A DNA stretch of 64,000 nucleotides from Qingrenia yutianensis (GTDB taxonomy: Bacteria; Bacillota; Clostridia; UMGS1810): positions 1 to 64,000 of the forward strand of contig NZ_JACRTE010000006.1 of NCBI RefSeq assembly GCF_014385105.1, given 5' to 3'. Below, piece by piece: positions 58,148 to 64,000 of the stretch. How positions within the stretch are numbered: the stretch's first letter is position 1; every line of letters starts with the position of its first letter. The notes under the pieces are model-generated. The model did not search any database, was not told where the DNA came from, and saw only the letters and a list, made by a program, of their open reading frames with translations. The position numbers were made by a program, and so were the translations under genes.

Positions 58148-60259
58148 TCAATCCTTATCGCCTTGCGAAATATTCATTTTACGCCATTTTGCGGGCGAAA
58201 TTCCCATATGCTTTTTAAAGAATTTATAAAAAGTGTCGTAATTGTAAAAACCGCATTTTTCCGAAACGGTTTTCACCTCATCGTCGCTTTCGAGCAGGCA
58301 TTTTTTAACCATATCAAGACGGTGTTCCTCCACATACTCGGTAAAAGTTCTGCCGGTCCGCGACTTCACAATTTTGTTAACCGTCTTACCCGTTATGCCG
58401 AATTTTTCTTCCACGTCCGCCATACAAAAATTGACCTTGTTGAAATTTGCACCGATAAATTCAAGCACCTTGCCGTATTCGTCATACTGGCTCTGGCGTT
58501 TGTTTATAAGTTCGCATATCGCGTCGATATCCGCCGCAATCATAAACGCAAGCTCGGACACCTTTATTTTAGGGTCGTATTTTGCAATTTCTCCGTCGTA
58601 GCGCACTTTATATGCAATCTCCGAGATAATTCCTATCTGCGAATAGAAAAATCTTTCTATATCGACGTTCGCGGTGCTTTTATCAGCCATAATGTCATAC
58701 CACTGCCCGTAGACTATCTTTTTCGCCTCAAATGCCTGACCGCACGCGATATATTCCCTTAATTTCTCGCTCTTTGACATATCGAGATTTCTCTCTCCGT
58801 CGTTTTCCGCATTGTCCGCAAGCCTGAAAAATCCGCTGTGGTCAATGAGCCTGTTATAATCTTTGAGCCTTACGTACATATAGTAAAAATTCTCAATACC
58901 GTTGCACGGCGTTCCCATAACGGCAGTAAAATCCATACCGTTTTTCTTGACGGAAAACACAATATCGTCAAGCTTCTTGTCAAGTTCAGCCATATTCGGC
59001 AAATCGGTACAGTCAAAAATCACAACGTTTTCGCCTTTTTTCGGCGAAAGAATTTCGCTGTATTCTATATTATTTTTCGAGAGCAAAAGCTCTAAAATTT
59101 TTGCGGTTATGTTTTCGGAAAGAAACAGCACCATAACAAACGACTCAGGAAATGCCGGATATTTTTTCTTTATAAACTCACACTCCGCCTCGTCGAGCGG
59201 ACGCAGAAACATAGTGAGCAAAAACGCCTTGTCCGACTTTCTTTTGTCGGTTTTCATTCTGCCGATTGCCTTATACATTTCTTCTTCGCTGTGTATGTTT
59301 TTATCGCCCATAATCTGCGAAACAAGCCTTACCGTACGGCGAACGGGCTTTTTGGTATACCAGCTTATAAAAAGCTCCATACATATGATAAACGCAAAAA
59401 GAATTATTGCATAAAACAAAATAAACCGTTTAAATCCAATCATATATTCGTCAAAATATTTGTCGGAAATTTTCACGTTGAAAATAAGGTCTATATTTTT
59501 GCACATAGCGCTTATAACGGGGGTGTTAGACTCCGCACCGCCGTTTGAATACAGCGTTTCGCCGCCGAGCGATACCGAGCAGAAAGCGTCGCGGTAGTTG
59601 CTCATACCGACTTTTCCGAAAAGCGACTCAACATTATACACAATCATAAGCACAGTTTCGGGCGGAAGTCCTATGTGCATATCCATAGGGTAAAACACGG
59701 CTATTCCCTTTATTTTGTCGCCGTTAATCTCCATATTGTCAAAATATTTCACGGTCACACCCTTGTCCGCGTCGAAAATATAATCTCTGAACCGCTTGTA
59801 ATCCATATTGTCGATTTTTATGTAATTTTCAAAAAGCGGCTCAATATTGTCAAATGTATTTTGCTTATCCAGCGCAACGTTGTTGTTGCTGAAAAAGATA
59901 TAAAAATAATCGTTTACCGGCATCATATTTGCCTTTGACGAAAAATCGTCGGCAAAATTTTTTAATATAATATGCTGTGCCGAGGCGTCAAAACCGTTCA
60001 TATTTTTGAGCATACTGTATGTGGGGTCGTTTCTGTAATTGCCCTTCATCTTATGACACATCATAATTTCCGAGTCTATCATATCGGCAAGAAACGTCAC
60101 CTGCGATTCGGTTTCTTTGTAAACTCTTGTTTTGATGGAATCGTATGTAATTTTATAAAGCGGAACGATAAGCGTTAAAATTGCCGCCGTAAGTGTTAAA
60201 AATAACGTCAGAAATTCTTTTGTCCGCTTGCTTTTCAGTTTTTCGCTTAATAATTTCAC
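58148..60259 (-). CDS. membrane-bound AraC-family transcriptional regulator, second copy
   Basis: A 703-residue relative of the regulator at 24545-26833. TM1 (FLTLFLTLTAAILTLIVPLY) is at about 16-40, an extracellular sensor at about 45-280, and TM2 (FILFYAIILFAFIICMELFI) at about 282-302. A cytoplasmic region follows, and the AraC domain closes the protein, with VKTVSEKCGFYNYDTFYKFF as second HTH and ISPAKWRKMN at the end. The start is GTG at 60259, eight bases after AAGGGG; a TTG two codons earlier is closer to that site. It follows two SLH-protein genes in the same order as in the first locus. Confidence 0.9.
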   Translation of the reverse strand: MKLLSEKLKSKRTKEFLTLFLTLTAAILTLIVPLYKITYDSIKTRVYKETESQVTFLADMIDSEIMMCHKMKGNYRNDPTYSMLKNMNGFDASAQHIILKNFADDFSSKANMMPVNDYFYIFFSNNNVALDKQNTFDNIEPLFENYIKIDNMDYKRFRDYIFDADKGVTVKYFDNMEINGDKIKGIAVFYPMDMHIGLPPETVLMIVYNVESLFGKVGMSNYRDAFCSVSLGGETLYSNGGAESNTPVISAMCKNIDLIFNVKISDKYFDEYMIGFKRFILFYAIILFAFIICMELFISWYTKKPVRRTVRLVSQIMGDKNIHSEEEMYKAIGRMKTDKRKSDKAFLLTMFLRPLDEAECEFIKKKYPAFPESFVMVLFLSENITAKILELLLSKNNIEYSEILSPKKGENVVIFDCTDLPNMAELDKKLDDIVFSVKKNGMDFTAVMGTPCNGIENFYYMYVRLKDYNRLIDHSGFFRLADNAENDGERNLDMSKSEKLREYIACGQAFEAKKIVYGQWYDIMADKSTANVDIERFFYSQIGIISEIAYKVRYDGEIAKYDPKIKVSELAFMIAADIDAICELINKRQSQYDEYGKVLEFIGANFNKVNFCMADVEEKFGITGKTVNKIVKSRTGRTFTEYVEEHRLDMVKKCLLESDDEVKTVSEKCGFYNYDTFYKFFKKHMGISPAKWRKMNISQGDKD

Positions 60260-60280
60260 AAGCAATTCCCCTTGAAAATT

Positions 60281-62893
60281 TTATTTGTATATGATTACCG
60301 CAATGAGCCAGCCTGAACGCGTGTGAACAAACACGCGCGACGTATCGGCAAAGCTTTTGCTTGCCTCATATGAGGTTATTTCGTCGAAATGTCCCATATA
60401 AACCTTATCGGTGCGCCTGTTCTTGTCCACAACGATAAATCGCGTTGTTGAGCTTTGCGACGTGTTGGTCTGATAGGTATTTTCTATCACGTCGGGAGAT
60501 GGGCCTATTTGAAGCACACTGTTGAGCCCTGTGGTATACGGCGCTATGTAAAGATTGTTTACATAACCGAACGTATAGCGCAGTCCGCCCTTTACATATG
60601 TATACTTATCGCCCGTTTCATCCTCCCAGCTTGTTTTGTCCTCACTGTAATCATACACTATTTCGTAAGATTTTGCAAGCCCGTAAATATTGGTTGCAAA
60701 TCTTATTATGTCACCCTCTCCTATGTCGTTTTTATAGTCGAACTCGGGAATATATGCCGTAACCTCGTTTCCTCTGCAATATCCGTGAACCGCATATGTA
60801 GGGTCGCCGTCCGGCCCCGTCTTTTTGGAAATTGACGAAACAACCGTAATTTCGGTTTGATTGGTAAGCGTTGAGCCGTCGGAATTGGGAACGACCAAAA
60901 CATCCGCATAAGGCGTGTCGTCATTAAATTTATACAATCCGAGAATGTTTTTTGACGCGTCCTGATTATACCAGGTAACGTTTTTAAAACTTTGACAGCC
61001 GAAAAGAGCTTTATCGTTTGTGTCGTCGTTTTCTCGCGGCACGCGCATATAATATGTATTGTTCGACAAAACATATTGCCTGCCGAAGGTTTTCATCTGA
61101 TAATACCACTGATACGTTCCCTTTTCAAGCTGTGTATACAAAACATTGCCGCCGATTTTTGCGTCTTTGCTCTCGTATGCGGTGTCAATCTGCGACACCT
61201 TGTTTTCGGAATTAAGCTTAAATTTTATAAGCTGACGTTTGAGCTGACCGCCCGAAAGAGTGCAGAGTGCGGTTTTGACGTCCTCTTTTTTCTCGGGCGT
61301 TCCGTTAAACTTAACCTTGTCCGCAAGAACAGTTTCGGTGTGCGTGCGGTTTAATCCGTAAATTTTAACGTTTATGTCACGCCTGTTGTCCGCAGTGTAT
61401 AAATCGTAAATATACCCTATTTCGTTAACAGCGCTGTTATCCTTGCGGAAAGCGGCAATTCTTCCTTTTGCGTCAAGCACAAATTCACCCTGTGTATCAA
61501 GCGTTATGTCCGAATTTTTGAAAAATTCGGGGTCTGTTTTGTATTCGGTGCCGTTGACGGTGATATACGTCTTTCCGTTCTTCTGAAAAATTTCTTCAAC
61601 CTTGCCGTTTACCGTTTCGGCGCACAAATATCCGCACACAATGCTTTTGTCGTCCGATATTGAAAGGCTTAACAAATCGTCGGGTTCGATTGTGTTTTCG
61701 TTAACTTCTTTTCCGTACGGAAGCATTTCTATTTTAACAAAATCCTTGCCGTCGAGCAAAACCGAAACAAAATTCCCGTTTTCGTCTTTTTTATCGGTAT
61801 AAATTGTCTTTTTGCTCACGTCCACACCCGTAACATTGTAGTTTTCGTATGAGTCGATAATAACAACATTGTATTTGCCGCCGTCGTACGAAACAAGAGT
61901 TATTGTGCCGAAATCTCCGTTAAATGCCGATTTGTAATCCGTGCCGACAAGCACGGAATTTTTAATAATTACCGCGTCCGATGTAAGGTGTACCCTCTTT
62001 TGCCTGTCGGTGTTTTCGGGAGTATACAAAACCGTGCCGCCGTCGTATTCGTCAAATTCCTCAAGGTCGATTGTCATAACCGTGTTGTCGGTATCCTTAA
62101 AGCAATACACGATGTTTCCGCTCTCGGTTGAAACATATGCTATAACCTTGTATCCGAGCATATCCGCAGCGTCGGCGGTTTCGGTTTTGTAGATAACGTT
62201 GTCAACGGCAACATAGTCGGCACCGCCTGTCCTCACGCCCGAAAAAGACGCATACGCATTTGCGGTCAAAACACCTTTTATGTATTTAAGCTTAAACACG
62301 CTTTCAAGCGGTGTTTCCAGCTTGTCGTCGGTATAATCGTATTCTATCCTGTCCGCGTGCAGAACATTGTAGAGCAAAACCACAAGGTCGCCCATCGAGC
62401 TTTTGTCCCTGTTCGATATGCCGTCGAAAAGCTTTATTTTATCCGCCTCGCGCAAATATCTGTCCGTGCTCCAGTTAACGGTCGGCTTATATCCGAGCGC
62501 GCGTAAAGCGGCGATTGCCGTTTCTGTGACGGTTATATTCTCTTTCGGCCGGAACGTGCCGTCGCCGAAGCCCGACAAAATATCCGCACTGCCGAGCGAA
62601 ATTACCGCTTTTTCCTCATCGGTTGCACCGCTTATGTCCGAAAATTTGTTATATCCGTTCGGTGACCAGATATTAAAAAGCCTCGACAGATAAAGCGCGA
62701 ATTTTTCGCGCGTCACCGTGTTGTTTTTTATAAGTTCATAGCTTTCGCCGTCCTCCAAAATGCCTAAATTTGCCAAAAGCGCATATGCCATATCGGAGGA
62801 GTCCGACGCCTCGCCCTTTTCATATGCAAACGCGGGCGTATATCCGAATATAAGGCATACCGAAAGAATAAGGGGTATTATTTTTTTAATCAT
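60281..62893 (-). CDS. N-terminal SLH-domain surface protein
   Basis: An 870-residue secreted protein. The signal peptide is about 1-23 (IIPLILSVCLIFGYTPAFA). SLH repeats cover about 35-150, including GFGDGTFRPKENIT. About 700 residues without a recognised family follow, rich in beta-strand patterns (GKTYITVNGTEYKTDPEFF and similar). It is the counterpart of the TGA-interrupted gene at 26867-29392: same order, same N-terminal SLH, and similar length. The start overlaps the stop of the gene before it as ATGA. It would be held at the wall by SLH and may hand a signal to the AraC sensor encoded 20 bases downstream. Confidence 0.88.
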   Translation of the reverse strand: MIKKIIPLILSVCLIFGYTPAFAYEKGEASDSSDMAYALLANLGILEDGESYELIKNNTVTREKFALYLSRLFNIWSPNGYNKFSDISGATDEEKAVISLGSADILSGFGDGTFRPKENITVTETAIAALRALGYKPTVNWSTDRYLREADKIKLFDGISNRDKSSMGDLVVLLYNVLHADRIEYDYTDDKLETPLESVFKLKYIKGVLTANAYASFSGVRTGGADYVAVDNVIYKTETADAADMLGYKVIAYVSTESGNIVYCFKDTDNTVMTIDLEEFDEYDGGTVLYTPENTDRQKRVHLTSDAVIIKNSVLVGTDYKSAFNGDFGTITLVSYDGGKYNVVIIDSYENYNVTGVDVSKKTIYTDKKDENGNFVSVLLDGKDFVKIEMLPYGKEVNENTIEPDDLLSLSISDDKSIVCGYLCAETVNGKVEEIFQKNGKTYITVNGTEYKTDPEFFKNSDITLDTQGEFVLDAKGRIAAFRKDNSAVNEIGYIYDLYTADNRRDINVKIYGLNRTHTETVLADKVKFNGTPEKKEDVKTALCTLSGGQLKRQLIKFKLNSENKVSQIDTAYESKDAKIGGNVLYTQLEKGTYQWYYQMKTFGRQYVLSNNTYYMRVPRENDDTNDKALFGCQSFKNVTWYNQDASKNILGLYKFNDDTPYADVLVVPNSDGSTLTNQTEITVVSSISKKTGPDGDPTYAVHGYCRGNEVTAYIPEFDYKNDIGEGDIIRFATNIYGLAKSYEIVYDYSEDKTSWEDETGDKYTYVKGGLRYTFGYVNNLYIAPYTTGLNSVLQIGPSPDVIENTYQTNTSQSSTTRFIVVDKNRRTDKVYMGHFDEITSYEASKSFADTSRVFVHTRSGWLIAVIIYK

Positions 62894-64000
62894 ATTTCAT
62901 CAATCCTTTCGTCAGCCTCAAACAGAATTTTTGCCGCCTCGGCGCGCGTTATGGAGTTTTTGGGGCAGAATGTGCCGTCGGTATATCCCGATATAATGCC
63001 CAAAGCGCGCATATTTTCCACCGCGGATTTTGCATAGTCCGATATATCGGCATCGTCCGCAAATTTTTCGCCCTCGCCGTAGGTTAAATTATAATTTTTG
63101 ATACATTCGTTTAAAATCACCATAGCGTCCTGACGTGTAACATTTCTGCCGACACCGAACTCATCGGACGAAATTCCGTTTATGATTTTTGCGCCGTAAG
63201 CTGTTTTGATGTACGGATAGCACCACATATCCTCTGTTACGTCATTAAACGCATTGTCCGAAATACTGTCCGCCGGGAGCTTAAACAACACAACGCAAAG
63301 CTTAACAAATTCCTCACGCGTTATGCTCTCGTTCGGCGCAAACTTATTGTTTCCGCGCCCTGCTATTATCCCCTTTTTAACAAGCGCGTCCACAGACGTT
63401 TTCGCCCATTCCGCGCCGTCCATATCGTCAAAATATGTTTCGGTTTTCTCATCTTTACCGCTTGCACTGTTCGACGGTACGGAATTAGACACCGCGCCCG
63501 ACGGCGTTCCTCCGCCCCCTTTTGAACCGCTTCCCTTTGACGGACTGCTCTCGCCCGCTTGCGGAACGTTTTCCATAGCGGTTTTAAGCGACGCAAGATT
63601 TTTATATGAATTTTTCATCACCGCTCTGCAAACGGTGGGATTTAGCAGAGTTTCGGGGAAATTCGGATAAATTTTCGTTATAACCGACGATATATCGTCC
63701 GCGCCCGTGGGATAGTTTACAACCGTGAGAATAAGCGCGTCGCAAACTGCCGTGTCAAAATCGTCAAGCGACGCATAAGGCGCGAGCGATGTTATTTTCG
63801 CAGCGAAATTTTGTTTAACGGTGTCTGTTATGTATTTTTCAGCATAAACATCTTTGAGCGGAGATTTATTCAACACGTCAATATTGCCGATGTTTTCGTC
63901 AACCGACGTAAATTTTCCCTCGGCAAAGCTCTGCGCGAGCATTGCCTTTTTGTAAACATTCGCACACGCGGTTTTGTTGTTTATATCGTACGGCGCGCCC
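62890..64000 (-). CDS. surface protein with three C-terminal SLH domains (N-terminus beyond window)
   Basis: The frame is open to the last base of the window, so the start lies outside it; 369 codons are visible. A helical region is followed by a flexible linker GSGSKGGGGTPSG, then three SLH repeats: YFDDMDGAEWAKTSVDALVK, then one with DMWCYPYIKTAYGAKIINGI, and last SGYTDGTFCPKNSITRAEAA. This is the same C-terminal plan as the 1003-residue protein at 29407-32418, including ANVYKKAMLAQSF against ANVFKAMQSAVFTQ before the linker. An ATG at 63942 is internal, not the start. Confidence 0.88.
   Translation of the reverse strand, partial: GAPYDINNKTACANVYKKAMLAQSFAEGKFTSVDENIGNIDVLNKSPLKDVYAEKYITDTVKQNFAAKITSLAPYASLDDFDTAVCDALILTVVNYPTGADDISSVITKIYPNFPETLLNPTVCRAVMKNSYKNLASLKTAMENVPQAGESSPSKGSGSKGGGGTPSGAVSNSVPSNSASGKDEKTETYFDDMDGAEWAKTSVDALVKKGIIAGRGNNKFAPNESITREEFVKLCVVLFKLPADSISDNAFNDVTEDMWCYPYIKTAYGAKIINGISSDEFGVGRNVTRQDAMVILNECIKNYNLTYGEGEKFADDADISDYAKSAVENMRALGIISGYTDGTFCPKNSITRAEAAKILFEADERIDEI

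Noticed and set aside
58058..58762. A 234-codon open frame on the plus strand
   Set aside because: It runs through the terminator and the coding part of the AraC gene on the other strand and has no ribosome binding site.

Overview
The window looks like chromosomal DNA of an uncultured, probably gut-associated Clostridia-type bacterium (Bacillota). The reasons are SLH (S-layer homology) anchors, a DUF6514-like family, consensus sigma-A promoters, strong AGGAGG-type ribosome binding sites, an NSS transporter, and enzymes typical of gut life (bile salt hydrolase, beta-glucuronidase). The genetic code is standard, because several overlapping genes end in TGA. Almost every gene lies on the minus strand. 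No tRNA, rRNA or CRISPR array was seen.

Region 1 (1-16.3 kb) is an exopolysaccharide/capsule operon read right to left from a promoter near 16.36 kb. It holds the initiating phosphoglycosyl transferase, a PF14907-like nucleotidyltransferase, RmlB, four GT4 glycosyltransferases, three acyltransferase-3 proteins, a radical SAM/SPASM protein, UDP-glucuronate 4-epimerase, UDP-glucose dehydrogenase, a polysaccharide pyruvyl transferase and a truncated FrhB-like iron-sulfur protein. Two of the three acyltransferase genes are broken by single-base homopolymer frameshifts. Codon style changes near 12.17 kb, which suggests an exchanged serotype-like cassette.

Region 2 (16.7-19.3 kb) has a sodium-coupled NSS transporter, an XRE regulator with a palindromic operator, and a small DUF6514-like gene behind a consensus promoter.

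Region 3 (19.3-38.9 kb) is a tight nine-gene operon. From its promoter it encodes a beta-helix lyase-like exoprotein, a modular polysaccharide deacetylase, a C-terminally SLH-anchored protein, an N-terminally SLH-anchored protein (interrupted by a TGA), a membrane AraC regulator, and four cytoplasmic enzymes: GH88, GH2 beta-glucuronidase, GH57-like and GH43. The enzyme set points to a glucuronic-acid-capped galactan such as arabinogalactan protein. The part [C-SLH protein][N-SLH protein][membrane AraC] recurs at 58.1-64.0 kb, so it is a repeated module.

Region 4 (39-43.9 kb) has a second DUF6514-like gene, an XRE/membrane-protein switch, a deleted DUF6514-like gene remnant, MATE and HAD genes, and a bile salt hydrolase.

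Region 5 (about 43.9-55.2 kb) is an integrative mobilizable element: serine recombinase with a coupled 40-codon partner, SF3 helicase/primase, RHH accessory protein, relaxase, an amidoligase/class II GATase pair with a 34-residue membrane peptide, a second copy of the XRE switch, and an ankyrin-protein gene pair.

Region 6 (55.3-64 kb) holds a YczE-like membrane protein with a small partner, an MBL hydrolase/methyltransferase pair, and the second SLH-SLH-AraC module, whose first gene runs off the window.
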